64,000 nucleotides of DNA from an uncultured Cyclobacteriaceae bacterium (GTDB lineage: Bacteria; Bacteroidota; Bacteroidia; Cytophagales; Cyclobacteriaceae). The stretch is taken from contig CAJQKV010000014.1 of the NCBI GenBank assembly GCA_905479015.1, forward strand, positions 1-64,000. Direction: 5' to 3'. The position numbers were made by a program, and so were the translations under genes. Within the stretch, counting starts at the first letter, position 1. Each line of letters opens with the position of its first letter. Positions 38,091 through 46,791 of the stretch are shown piece after piece. The notes under the pieces were generated by a model. That model made no database searches, was not told the DNA's origin, and was given only the letters and a program-made list of their open reading frames with translations.

Positions 38091-38624
38091 ATGGATTATT
38101 TATCTATCAAGGCATTGCATATCATATTTGTTATTACCTGGTTTGCTGGGCTTTTTTACATCCCTCGGATATTTATTTACCAGACCGAAGCCTTATCTAA
38201 ACCTGAACCTGAAAAGTCTATTCTACAAGCCCAACTGGCCCTTATGGCCAAACGTTTATGGTATATCATCACTTGGCCTTCTGCCCTCATTACCGCCGTT
38301 ATGGCAAGTACATTGCTTTACCTGCAACCCCAATGGCTCGATCTGCCCTTTATGCAAATAAAGTTACTTCTGGTGGGTGTGCTTTACGGTTATCACTTTA
38401 GTCTACACCATATTTTTAAACTTTTGCAAGTAGGAGTGGTCAAATACAGCTCAATGCAATTACGCATTTGGAATGAAGTATCCACCCTTATTTTAATTTC
38501 AGTGGTCTTTCTCATTGTTAAGAAAGATCAATTAAGCTGGATAAGTGGCGTTTTGGGAATTTTTGCTGTGGTTATATTGTTAATGAGTGGTATTAAACTT
38601 TATAAGTATATTCGTACAAAATGA
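38091..38624 (+). CDS. hemJ: HemJ/CopD-family membrane protein (protoporphyrinogen IX oxidase candidate)
   Basis: A 177-residue protein with four to five membrane helices. It begins MDYLSIKALHIIFVITWFAG, with the conserved heme-ligand histidine, and continues LFYIPRIFIYQTEA, both hallmarks of HemJ; LLLVGVLYGYHF gives a second conserved histidine region. HemJ oxidises protoporphyrinogen IX to protoporphyrin IX in heme synthesis. The SCO1-like and cytochrome c genes follow with overlaps, which suits a role in making heme-containing respiratory enzymes. Confidence 0.88.
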   Translation: MDYLSIKALHIIFVITWFAGLFYIPRIFIYQTEALSKPEPEKSILQAQLALMAKRLWYIITWPSALITAVMASTLLYLQPQWLDLPFMQIKLLLVGVLYGYHFSLHHIFKLLQVGVVKYSSMQLRIWNEVSTLILISVVFLIVKKDQLSWISGVLGIFAVVILLMSGIKLYKYIRTK

Positions 38625-39268
38625 TGAGAAGACATATCGAAATAGGCTGTTTATTTCTGTTACTTGGAGCCTGCCAAGAAATCAAAACCAATTTTGAATT
38701 ACCGATTTTAGGACGTACTGAAATCGTCACTAAAGAGGTGAATGGCATACTCACCAAGGATACGATTCCCCATCGTATTGCTGACTTTAGTTTTATAAAC
38801 CAAGACAGTGCCGTCATTACCAATGTCTCTTTTAAAGATAAAATCTATGTCGCTGATTTTTTCTTCATCAATTGCCCCTCTATTTGCCCAGAAATGAGCA
38901 AACAAATGTATCGGGTGTATGAAGAATTTTTAGAAAATGAAAATGTTGGTTTACTTTCTCATACCATTGACCCGAGCTACGATACGGTAGCCGCATTGGC
39001 TAATTATGCACGCTTGCTGGGGGTGAGTAGCCCAAAATGGGAATTTGTAACAGGAGATAAGGATCAAATTTACGATATCGGAGAGACCAGCTATATGGTC
39101 GTCGCCAATGAAGATGAAAATGCCCCTGGGGGGTTCATCCATAGTGGTGCCTTTTTATTGATCGACAAAGAGCGTCAGGTACGAGGGGTCTATGATGGCA
39201 CCATCGCCAGTCAGGTTGATTTACTTATGAAAGACATCAATAGGTTGCTATCAAGCTATGAGCAATAA
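38621..39268 (+). CDS. SCO1/SenC-type copper chaperone lipoprotein
   Basis: A 215-residue thioredoxin-fold protein with a lipobox (LLGAC, Cys18). The copper-binding CxxxC is CPSIC (Cys85, Cys89) within FFINCPSICPEMS, and the conserved histidine is in FIHSGAFLL. SCO proteins deliver copper to, or keep reduced, the CuA site of cytochrome oxidase. The start overlaps the hemJ stop (ATGA type) and the end overlaps the cytochrome c gene by 11 bases. Confidence 0.93.
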   Translation: MMRRHIEIGCLFLLLGACQEIKTNFELPILGRTEIVTKEVNGILTKDTIPHRIADFSFINQDSAVITNVSFKDKIYVADFFFINCPSICPEMSKQMYRVYEEFLENENVGLLSHTIDPSYDTVAALANYARLLGVSSPKWEFVTGDKDQIYDIGETSYMVVANEDENAPGGFIHSGAFLLIDKERQVRGVYDGTIASQVDLLMKDINRLLSSYEQ

Positions 39269-39716
39269 TCGTTTATTCCTCTTTTTCTTCCTTTTTTTAG
39301 TACTGAGTTGTAATTCCTATCAAAAACCCGCGGAAAGCCACCTTCCTGAAAACCTAGATGAAGCCTCCAAAATGAAGTATACGCAGTATCTCATACAAGG
39401 CAAAATTTTATACAATACATATTGTACCCATTGCCATCAAAATTCAGGTGAGGGGTTTAGAGAATTATATCCAGCACTGATCGGGTCTAGCACTTTGATG
39501 GATAGCATGAGCCCAGCAGCCTGCCTTATAAAATATGGTACAAAAGGCAGTAAAAAAGACTCAAATCTTAATATCAATATGCCCGCACAACCTGAATTAA
39601 GTAATTTAGAAATTGCTGAAATTCTCACGTATATCAGTAATAGCTGGGGTAATCAAAGCGGATTTATTTCGGTCAGTAAAGTGGCGACATCGCTAGTCGA
39701 TTGCGCTACCCATTAA
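39258..39716 (+). CDS. Cytochrome c lipoprotein, monoheme
   Basis: A 152-residue protein with a lipoprotein signal (VLSC, Cys18), one heme-binding CTHCH at residues 56-60 and a distal methionine in INMPAQPELSNLEIAEIL. This is a class I cytochrome c anchored in the membrane, probably an electron carrier to a terminal oxidase. It is the last gene of the hemJ-SCO unit and its end overlaps the convergent lipoprotein gene by 24 bases. Confidence 0.93.
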   Translation: MSNNRLFLFFFLFLVLSCNSYQKPAESHLPENLDEASKMKYTQYLIQGKILYNTYCTHCHQNSGEGFRELYPALIGSSTLMDSMSPAACLIKYGTKGSKKDSNLNINMPAQPELSNLEIAEILTYISNSWGNQSGFISVSKVATSLVDCATH

Positions 39717-40097
39717 CTCCTCACTCCGCAAAATACTTGAATTCATTAACTCCTTGACTTGGTATACCTGCATTTTCTGACCCAAGAGATATTCCTTTTT
39801 TTCTTCATCAAGTCCTTGAAAATCGTTATTGAAATTACGCATCCAGTTCATCATGGCTTCATTGGCACTTGCAAGCACTTCCGCTTGCCTCATTAATTCT
39901 GTAGCGTCAGGAGAAGTCAATGCGGCTGATCTGAATTGCTTTTCTAAATTACGAATCTTACCCATTTTGGGCATGACCTCATCATGGACATCCATGATCT
40001 CTTGGAACAAGAGATCTGTCTCATTTCCTGATTTTGAAACACAACCCCATAGAAATATCCATAATAACAAATAACTCCACCTTAATAATTTCATCAT
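39693..40097 (-). CDS. Helical lipoprotein of unknown function
   Basis: A 134-residue lipoprotein (lipobox FLWGC) whose mature part is almost wholly helical, including IMDVHDEVMPKMGKI and EMLMRQAE-like heptads. Similar Bacteroidota proteins have been loosely annotated as viral A-type inclusion proteins, which says nothing about function. I chose the ATG at 40097, in front of the signal peptide; ATGs at 40094 and 40121 are alternatives. It converges on the cytochrome c gene. Confidence 0.75.
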   Translation of the reverse strand: MMKLLRWSYLLLWIFLWGCVSKSGNETDLLFQEIMDVHDEVMPKMGKIRNLEKQFRSAALTSPDATELMRQAEVLASANEAMMNWMRNFNNDFQGLDEEKKEYLLGQKMQVYQVKELMNSSILRSEELMGSAID

Positions 40098-40493
40098 AAG
40101 TTGATTTCGTGTTAAAAGCACTTTATTACCTACAAAAATAGGCCTCCAAGAATGAACAAATTATATTTATTGGAAATAATTTTTTCATCTGATGTTGATT
40201 GAGACTGATCCCTTTCCATTAATCTCGCATCTTATGAACTCCAATTTAAGTATCCTTTTTGAGGATAGAACCAGTTAAAAGAATACAAAAATGATTAAAA
40301 TATTATGCTATTTTGGTTTATTTGGTTCAATAAAGTAAAAAAAAATCACTAAAATGTTCATTTCGAAGTCATCTAGACTATATTTCAAAGTCAAATAGAC
40401 CCATTTATGATTAAAATCATAATATTTGCAGTACAATGACCAAAAATACTGAAGACCAAAAAATAAACTCTTTCTGATTCTAATCTTGCTAAA
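40098..40493. other. Intergenic region upstream of the Na+/H+ antiporter
   Basis: This 396-base AT-rich region has no ORF of note. It contains an imperfect 22-base-spaced direct repeat (40360-40400) and a short palindrome (40405-40422), both 70-135 bases before the antiporter start. Confidence 0.4.
40360..40400 (+). repeat. Imperfect direct repeat, candidate regulator site
   Basis: ATTTCGAAGTCATCTAGAC (40360-40378) is repeated as ATTTCAAAGTCAAATAGAC (40382-40400), with four differences in 19 bases. The 22-base period is about two helical turns. It is followed by a palindrome with arms TTATGATT and AATCATAA (40405-40422). Confidence 0.4.
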
Positions 40494-41747
40494 ATGAACG
40501 TATTTGATATTATCGCCTTGTTTATTTTTCTTGCCGGCCTTTTTATATTCTTGAATATATACGTCCTAAAATTGCCTTCAACCATTGGTTTAATGATCAT
40601 GGCGCTCCTACTTTCTTTATGTCTACTTAGCGCGGGATATCTGATTCCGTCATTAAAAATAGACGCCATTCATATCGAAGAATATGAATACGGTGATATT
40701 ATTTACCAGATCGTGTTAAGCTTTCTCCTTTTTTCGAGTGCATTAAACATGGACTTTAAGAAGCTTGCCAAGCATAAAAAGGCAGTTTTGGTTTTGGCAA
40801 CCGTCGGTGTCATTATTTCTACGGTAGTCATTGGAACCTCAGTCTATTTTATGCTGGGCTGGATCGGTGTAGAATTGAGTTATTTGTATTGCTTAGTCTT
40901 TGGTGCGTTGATCTCTCCGACCGACCCCATTGCTATCACCGAATACATTCGCCGTTTTAAAATCTCAAAGAACGTTGAAATGAAAATTGAAGGTGAGTCC
41001 CTTTTTAATGATGGCATAGCCGTTGTTTTAGCTCTGACCTTGCTCGACTTAGCTGGAGGACAAGCAGATCATCAACTTGGTTTTTTTGAAGTTATTTATG
41101 TCTTTCTTGCAGATGTTGGAGGAGGCATATTTATCGGTTTAGTTATGGGATACGTTGGGTATCGCTTATTAAAATATGTTGATAATGATGAATTTCATGT
41201 GGAAATACTTATCACGATCACTATTGTTCTTTTTGGGACGACCATGGCAGACTTTATGCATGTTTCCTCAAAGCAGGCCGCAGTAATCATGGGCTTGGTC
41301 ATAGGCAATGAAGGGCGCTCAACGGAGGTAACCGGAATCGCAGGTGATTATGTTTTTAAATTTTGGAATCTGATTCAAGATTCTTTTGCTACCATGCTTT
41401 TTGTACTTATTGGACTTGAAATGCTGGTCATTCCTTTACGGTTTGATTATTTTGCTGCAGGTTTTTTTGCCGTCAATCTTGTCTTACTTGGCAGATGGAT
41501 GAGTGTCTTTATACCCATCAAAATATTATCTGTCAAGAAAAATTTTGAGCCACATACGATTTCAATCATGTCATGGGGGACGCTAAGAGGGGGTATTCCT
41601 ATTGCCTTGTCTTTAACGCTTCCTGAATTCAGTGGCAAGGACGTTATTATCACCATGACTTATGTAGTGGTAGTCTGGACCATCATTTACCAAGGATTAA
41701 CAATACCGGTACTGATAAAAAGTTTGGTACCTAACAATAAAAATTGA
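40494..41747 (+). CDS. CPA1-family sodium/proton antiporter
   Basis: A 417-residue membrane protein with about 12-13 helices. The ion-binding region carries ALISPTDPIAITEYIRR and EGESLFNDGIAVVLAL, the paired motifs of CPA1 (NhaP/NHE-like) exchangers. Near the end, SWGTLRGGIPIALSLTL is the conserved arginine helix. It exchanges sodium (or potassium) for protons at the cytoplasmic membrane. There is no long cytoplasmic tail. The gene stands alone. Confidence 0.94.
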   Translation: MNVFDIIALFIFLAGLFIFLNIYVLKLPSTIGLMIMALLLSLCLLSAGYLIPSLKIDAIHIEEYEYGDIIYQIVLSFLLFSSALNMDFKKLAKHKKAVLVLATVGVIISTVVIGTSVYFMLGWIGVELSYLYCLVFGALISPTDPIAITEYIRRFKISKNVEMKIEGESLFNDGIAVVLALTLLDLAGGQADHQLGFFEVIYVFLADVGGGIFIGLVMGYVGYRLLKYVDNDEFHVEILITITIVLFGTTMADFMHVSSKQAAVIMGLVIGNEGRSTEVTGIAGDYVFKFWNLIQDSFATMLFVLIGLEMLVIPLRFDYFAAGFFAVNLVLLGRWMSVFIPIKILSVKKNFEPHTISIMSWGTLRGGIPIALSLTLPEFSGKDVIITMTYVVVVWTIIYQGLTIPVLIKSLVPNNKN

Positions 41748-41803
41748 TTTCGACTCAAGAAGCATAAAGGCAAATCAACTAAAATCATATTCATGTTCTT
41801 GAT

Positions 41804-42898
41804 ATGACAAGGGTAAACATCAAAAAATTCTCTTTAACAAATCTTACCATTTTCGTTTTTTTGCTGCTTCTGGTTGCAAGTTGTATGCCAAAGGAAACCA
41901 AGACGGTTAAAAGGAAAAATTCGCCCAGAATAAAAAAAGAAATTAATTTAATCACACCTAAATTAGGGAGTGTTTTCCCTTTAGATACCATTATTTTATT
42001 TACCCTAGAGCATAAAAAAGATCACCTTATAGACTCTATCCTATTGGAAGGTGACGGGAAGTCTAAAACCTTTACAGGAAACCGTTTTGAATGGCAGCCC
42101 GAGCGGTTTCGTACTGGCAATCCTCAAATTTCACTTACGGCTTATTTTAAGGATAAAAAAGAAAAAATATATCCAAAAATAACCTTTGTCTCCAATCTCA
42201 ATCCTACGCGGTATACTTACGAAGTAGTCAATACATATCCGCACAATGAAAAATCATATACCCAAGGACTCTTTTTTGAAAATGAATACTTATATGAAAG
42301 TACGGGACATAGAGGATCCTCAACCATTGGAAAATATGATTTAGTTTCAGGGGAGGTCATACAAATGGCTAATATTGAAAATAAATATTTTGGTGAAGGT
42401 GCCACTTCTTGGAAAGAAACGATTTTTCAAATCACTTGGGAATCTCAAATTGCCTTTGCTTATGATAAAGACCTTAATCGGACGAGAACATTTAATTACT
42501 CTGGAGAAGGCTGGGGTTTAGCTACCTGGGGGGATACCCTGGTAATGAGCGATGGATCCGAAAATATTTATTTACTCAATCCAAAAGATTTTTCTCAAAT
42601 AGATCGACTTCAGGTCTACCATCAAACTGATAAAATCAATTTTTTAAATGAATTGGAAGTAATAGGTAACGATCTTTACGCCAATGTATACACTACGGCA
42701 TCTGATGAAATCATAATTATAGATTTGTTAACGGGACGCGTCAAAGGAGTCATTGATTTGATGGGCTTGATTGATCGGTCAAAATACCGGGGCATAGATT
42801 ATGTGCTCAACGGTATTGCCAGCTATCAAAACAGGCTCTTCGTCACAGCAAAATGGCATCCCAACCTCTACGAGATTACGCTGAGAAAAGCCCATTAA
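41804..42898 (+). CDS. Glutaminyl-peptide cyclotransferase lipoprotein (bacterial/plant type)
   Basis: A 364-residue lipoprotein (LLVASC) whose C-terminal 255 residues match the five-bladed propeller glutamine cyclotransferase: YPHNEKSYTQGLFFENEYLYESTG, GEGATSWKETIFQITW, GEGWGLATWGDTLVMSDGS, LNELEVIGNDLYANVY and LNGIASYQNRLFVTAKWHP. The enzyme turns N-terminal glutamine into pyroglutamate. The first 100 residues form an Ig-like domain, common in Bacteroidota homologues. It fits the presence of type IX or Sec-exported proteins with pyroglutamate N termini. Confidence 0.93.
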   Translation: MTRVNIKKFSLTNLTIFVFLLLLVASCMPKETKTVKRKNSPRIKKEINLITPKLGSVFPLDTIILFTLEHKKDHLIDSILLEGDGKSKTFTGNRFEWQPERFRTGNPQISLTAYFKDKKEKIYPKITFVSNLNPTRYTYEVVNTYPHNEKSYTQGLFFENEYLYESTGHRGSSTIGKYDLVSGEVIQMANIENKYFGEGATSWKETIFQITWESQIAFAYDKDLNRTRTFNYSGEGWGLATWGDTLVMSDGSENIYLLNPKDFSQIDRLQVYHQTDKINFLNELEVIGNDLYANVYTTASDEIIIIDLLTGRVKGVIDLMGLIDRSKYRGIDYVLNGIASYQNRLFVTAKWHPNLYEITLRKAH

Positions 42899-43266
42899 TC
42901 ATTAGCATTCTTCATAGGAGATCTCTGAAATTGATGAAGAAGTTGCCAGAAAAACTATTTCATACTTCCACAGAGTGGTACACTCAGGGAGCCTTTATAA
43001 AATAAATATCCCCAATCTAGACATCAGTAATTAAAAATTACTACGCTACATCCACTGGATGATTGATCGCTTTTAAGTTCCATTTCATCTCATTCAATCC
43101 CTTTGACTGAATCTGTTTTTCCATATAAAACTGTATGATCCTTATATAATTATGCCTAAGGTTCCCTTTTTTGAGGTCTAGGGATACAGGTTCTGTATTT
43201 ATATTACATAGTACTTGTTTATGCATAGTACCTTGCATAACTTGCCCATGATTCAAATAAGATCTA
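42899..43266. other. Intergenic region upstream of the PadR-PspC-sigma unit
   Basis: These 368 bases include a three-fold CATAGTAC-like repeat just before the padR gene (43207-43244). A minus-strand frame of 61 codons (43041-43226) looks only weakly protein-like. No terminator is clear. Confidence 0.4.
43207..43244 (+). promoter_or_regulatory. Tandem CATAGTAC repeats, probable PadR operator
   Basis: CATAGTACTTG (43207-43217), CATAGTACCTTG (43224-43235) and CATAACTTG (43236-43244) lie 23-60 bases before the padR start. CATAGTAC is exactly repeated with a 17-base period. PadR repressors usually bind near their own promoter, so autoregulation is likely. Confidence 0.45.
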
Positions 43267-43614
43267 ATGAATATAGAAAATACACAAGTACAAATGCGGA
43301 AAGGAATTCTCGAGTTCTGCATACTTCATATTATCTCAAGAGGAGAAGTCTATGCCACAGACCTACTCGAAGAGCTCACGTCCGCCAAAATAATGGTCGT
43401 TGAAGGTACCTTGTACCCCTTGTTAACCCGACTGAGAAAGGCTGAGTTGGTGAGCTATAAATGGGTGGAGTCAAAAGCAGGTCCTCCACGCAAATATTAT
43501 GTGATTACCAAGCAGGGTAGTGCTTTTTTAATGACCCTAAAATCAACCTGGGTTGAATTATCCCTATCAACCGAACAAATCATATCTGTAAAATCAAAAA
43601 AAATGAAAAAATGA
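43267..43614 (+). CDS. PadR-family transcriptional regulator
   Basis: A 115-residue winged-helix protein. MRKGILEFCILHIISRGEVYATDLLEEL covers the first helices, VVEGTLYPLLTRLRKAELVSYKW the recognition helix and wing, and GPPRKYYVITKQG the second strand pair. It lacks the long C-terminal dimer helix of subfamily 1 and so belongs to the short subfamily. It overlaps the PspC gene by four bases. In Bacteroidota such pairs are common and are thought to respond to envelope or antimicrobial stress. Confidence 0.92.
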   Translation: MNIENTQVQMRKGILEFCILHIISRGEVYATDLLEELTSAKIMVVEGTLYPLLTRLRKAELVSYKWVESKAGPPRKYYVITKQGSAFLMTLKSTWVELSLSTEQIISVKSKKMKK

Positions 43615-46088
43615 AAAAAAATATCAGCATCAATATAGCAGGGACCCTTTTTCATATTGAGGAATCAGGATATCATCTTCTCGAAGAATATCTGACATCG
43701 ATTAATGCCTATTTTTCTACTTTTGACGATCATAAAGACATCATTGAGGACATCGAAAGTCGTATTTCAGAAATATTTCTGGATAAACGTTCCACAGGGA
43801 ATGAAGTGATTTTATTATCCGATGTAGAATCTTTGATCACAACCATGGGTACCGTGACTGATTTCGAAGCTTCATTGGATACAGATAATAATCCTTCAAG
43901 TGATCGTCCTTCAGTCAAGGAAGAGGGTATACCCAAGGATCAAGCTTATACAAGTGGCGAAAAAAGAACCCTAAAACGAAATACCAAAAACCAACTTATT
44001 GGAGGTGTATCCAGTGGATTTGCTTATTATTTCAAAATAGATCCCCTATGGGTTCGGTTATTGATCTTAGCATTGTTTTTCAATTTTTTATTTATTGGCC
44101 TTTCTACCATTACCTTAATCGTCTATATCCTTTTATGGATCGCATTACCAGGAGCTTCACTCATAGAAGAGCCCCAAGTAAGGAAACTGTACAGAAATAA
44201 AGAAGACCGCGTAATAGCAGGCGTAGCCTCTGGCATCTCTGCCTATTTTGGTGTCGAGAAAGGAATCATTCGATTATTGTTGTTGGTCAGTATATTTTTA
44301 GGTGGATTCGGCATTATCTTCTATTTTGTCCTGTGGATTATTACTCCAGAAGCCGTCTCTATTACGGAAAAAATGAAAATGGAAGGTGAACCCATCACTT
44401 TGAGCAACATAGAAGCTAATTTTAAAAATAGACTCAAAGTGGTCGAAGGAGATGAAAACCCCTTCATAAAAATCATCATGATCCCCTTTAAGCTTTTGGC
44501 GGTTGTATTGGAAACCTTAGCGAAAATATTAGGTCCATTATTGGTTTTTCTAGGTGAGGTCTTGAGAATTGTATCAGGCATTGCCTTTATTCTCATGGGT
44601 TTAGGTTTATCTTTTGTGTTACTCCTTATTTTCCTCATCGCACTCGGGATTAACTTAAGCTGGACCGATGTCATGATTTCAGGTTTTTTCCCGTTGGAAC
44701 TCTTGGCATCCTCGATCAATACCTTAACCGCTGTCACTTTACTGCTGGTTTTTATGATCCCAATGCTTGCCATTGTATTATTGGGATTGACCATTATCAC
44801 CAAGCGTACCCTACTCAATCGCTACCTCGGAGCCACTCTTTTTACACTTTGGATATTAGCAATTGCAGGATTATCTTTTTTGACTCCGGCAACCATAAAG
44901 GATTTTATATCAGAAAATTATGTCCAAATAACACAGAACTTTGAGCCCACGGATTCCCTGACTACCTTAACCTTAACACAAGGGGGTCAAGTAAATGATC
45001 GAGTTAAGTTATACCTAGCAGGTCATGACAAAAGTGATTTTAAAGCCAACACTCGTATAATCTCAAGGGGAAATACTCTCGAAAATGCTGAAAGTAATGC
45101 CGAAGCTGTTTCGTATGCTATTGTTCAAGAGGGAAATGAAATCATTTTTGCCCGAGATATCAATTTAAACAGGACTCCATACCGCTTTCAAGAAGCAGAA
45201 ATCACGCTATATATCCCCTTTGGACTGCCCTTCAAAATGGATGCTGATTTAGGTAAGCTCCTGCGAAACACTTTATATCCGAACGGTTACAATACCTCCG
45301 ATCTTAACGGTAATAAATGGATTTTTGATCAAAATGGACTGAATTGTCTTACGTGTGACTTACAAGTGCCCGACACCCCCACATCTCCGAATATGGATGA
45401 GATAACGCCACAGAGACCTGTCGTTCCGTCTGCTCCTTCTTGGGAAGAAATCGATCTTAAACCGGTTATTTATGATTTTAAAGACTTTGAAGACATTACG
45501 ATTTCTTCCCACCTATATGTGATCATAGAACAGGCAGATCAGTATTATGTTGCCTTAAAAAAGGGGCCTGAGGCCAATGATTTACAATTTAAAATGGTGG
45601 CGAATGAACTCATAGTTAAAAGCGAAGCAGATATAGATTGGTGGGATGAAGACCCAGTAATTGAAACAACTAATTACTTACTCATCCGTACTCCCCATGT
45701 AGAAAGCATCACATTAAACGGTGCGATTGTGGGTAAAATCGATGGCCTCGAATCTAAAGAACTTGAATTGACCTTGAAAGGTGCTACCTCCATAACAGCA
45801 GATGTTGAGGTTACATTTTTAGAAGCCTATCTGAGGGGTGCCTCAACGCTACAATTGACCGGTGAGGCGCAGGAATTTAAAACCAAATTAATCGGCGCTT
45901 GTAATTTAGATGCCTCCCGTTTTAATACGAAAACCACCTTTGCCCATGTCACAGGTGCTTCTACGGCTCACATTTATGGTGACCATTTCTTAGATATTGA
46001 TGTTGCTGGAGTAAGTACCGTCATCTATGGGGGTACCGATAACACGGAAATTCAAAGTGGCCACCTGAGTAATGTTATCAAAAAATAA
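43611..46088 (+). CDS. PspC-domain membrane protein with C-terminal head-GIN/DUF2807-like domain
   Basis: An 825-residue protein in three parts. The N-terminal 100 residues hold an acidic helical segment (FSTFDDHKDIIEDIESRISEIF). Two PspC domains follow (about 120-185 and 195-250; LIGGVSSGFAYYFKIDPLWVRLL and VIAGVASGISAYFGVEKGIIRLL), then several further membrane helices to about 430. The C-terminal periplasmic part has a beta-helix-like DUF2807 segment (SITLNGAIVGKIDGL, LTLKGATSITADV, LRGASTLQLTG). It probably senses or reinforces the envelope, controlled by the coupled PadR regulator. Confidence 0.88.
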   Translation: MKKNISINIAGTLFHIEESGYHLLEEYLTSINAYFSTFDDHKDIIEDIESRISEIFLDKRSTGNEVILLSDVESLITTMGTVTDFEASLDTDNNPSSDRPSVKEEGIPKDQAYTSGEKRTLKRNTKNQLIGGVSSGFAYYFKIDPLWVRLLILALFFNFLFIGLSTITLIVYILLWIALPGASLIEEPQVRKLYRNKEDRVIAGVASGISAYFGVEKGIIRLLLLVSIFLGGFGIIFYFVLWIITPEAVSITEKMKMEGEPITLSNIEANFKNRLKVVEGDENPFIKIIMIPFKLLAVVLETLAKILGPLLVFLGEVLRIVSGIAFILMGLGLSFVLLLIFLIALGINLSWTDVMISGFFPLELLASSINTLTAVTLLLVFMIPMLAIVLLGLTIITKRTLLNRYLGATLFTLWILAIAGLSFLTPATIKDFISENYVQITQNFEPTDSLTTLTLTQGGQVNDRVKLYLAGHDKSDFKANTRIISRGNTLENAESNAEAVSYAIVQEGNEIIFARDINLNRTPYRFQEAEITLYIPFGLPFKMDADLGKLLRNTLYPNGYNTSDLNGNKWIFDQNGLNCLTCDLQVPDTPTSPNMDEITPQRPVVPSAPSWEEIDLKPVIYDFKDFEDITISSHLYVIIEQADQYYVALKKGPEANDLQFKMVANELIVKSEADIDWWDEDPVIETTNYLLIRTPHVESITLNGAIVGKIDGLESKELELTLKGATSITADVEVTFLEAYLRGASTLQLTGEAQEFKTKLIGACNLDASRFNTKTTFAHVTGASTAHIYGDHFLDIDVAGVSTVIYGGTDNTEIQSGHLSNVIKK

Positions 46089-46158
46089 TATCTAAACCTA
46101 TCCTTTCAGATCTCATAAGTCTTCAGCTATAAATTAACCCCTGCTTTAAAAAACCCTA

Positions 46159-46767
46159 ATGAATCAAACAAGAACATTTTCAAAAAACGCACAAAAAGAT
46201 TTTGATCTCATTGACCATATCATTCTGTATAAAAGTGAAAATGCCTGTAGTGAATTAATGGGCCGATACAAAAAATCAGTTTATTATATGATTCTTAAAA
46301 AGGTACCTAACCAGGAGGATGCGGAAGACCTCACGATTGAAACTTTTGCAAAGGCATTTCATAAACTAGCCCTTTTTAAAAAAAATCATGCTTTTACTAC
46401 TTGGCTTTTTCGCATCGCTACCAACCATACCATCGATTTTATGCGAAGAAAAAAAATACAGACCACCAGTATCCGCACCTCTTTTTCAGATGATCAAGGC
46501 GTAGCACTCAACCTCGACTTATTGGATCAAAATTTATTGCCTGATGAAGTGGTAATTAATGATCAAAAAATTGAATTAGTCAGGTTGTTTGTCAACCAAA
46601 TGGAGTCAAAATATCAACGACTTATCACCCTACGTTATTTTGATGAATTGAGTTATGCAGAAATAGCACAACTACTTAATACCCCTTTGGGCACCATCAA
46701 AGCTCAATTGTATCGTTCTAGGATACTACTCTCTAACTTACTGGATAATAAAAGGCAACATATTTAA
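46159..46767 (+). CDS. Sigma-70 family (ECF-like) RNA polymerase sigma factor
   Basis: A 202-residue sigma factor with region 2 (YKKSVYYMILKKVPNQEDAEDLTIETFAKAF, then FTTWLFRIATNHTIDFMRR) and region 4 (LRYFDELSYAEIAQLLNTPLGTIKAQLYRSR). Regions 1 and 3 are missing, as in the ECF group. It follows the PspC gene by 70 bases in the same direction and probably belongs to the same envelope-stress unit. No anti-sigma gene is adjacent. Confidence 0.92.
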   Translation: MNQTRTFSKNAQKDFDLIDHIILYKSENACSELMGRYKKSVYYMILKKVPNQEDAEDLTIETFAKAFHKLALFKKNHAFTTWLFRIATNHTIDFMRRKKIQTTSIRTSFSDDQGVALNLDLLDQNLLPDEVVINDQKIELVRLFVNQMESKYQRLITLRYFDELSYAEIAQLLNTPLGTIKAQLYRSRILLSNLLDNKRQHI

Positions 46768-46791
46768 GCTTGCAAAGCCTACCCTTTTTTA

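Noticed and set aside
43041-43226. Minus-strand frame of 61 codons opposite the padR upstream region
   Set aside because: Composition is rich in Lys, Asn, Ile and Gln as expected for AT-rich noncoding DNA, the start lies inside the CATAGTAC repeats, and no family or ribosome site is seen.
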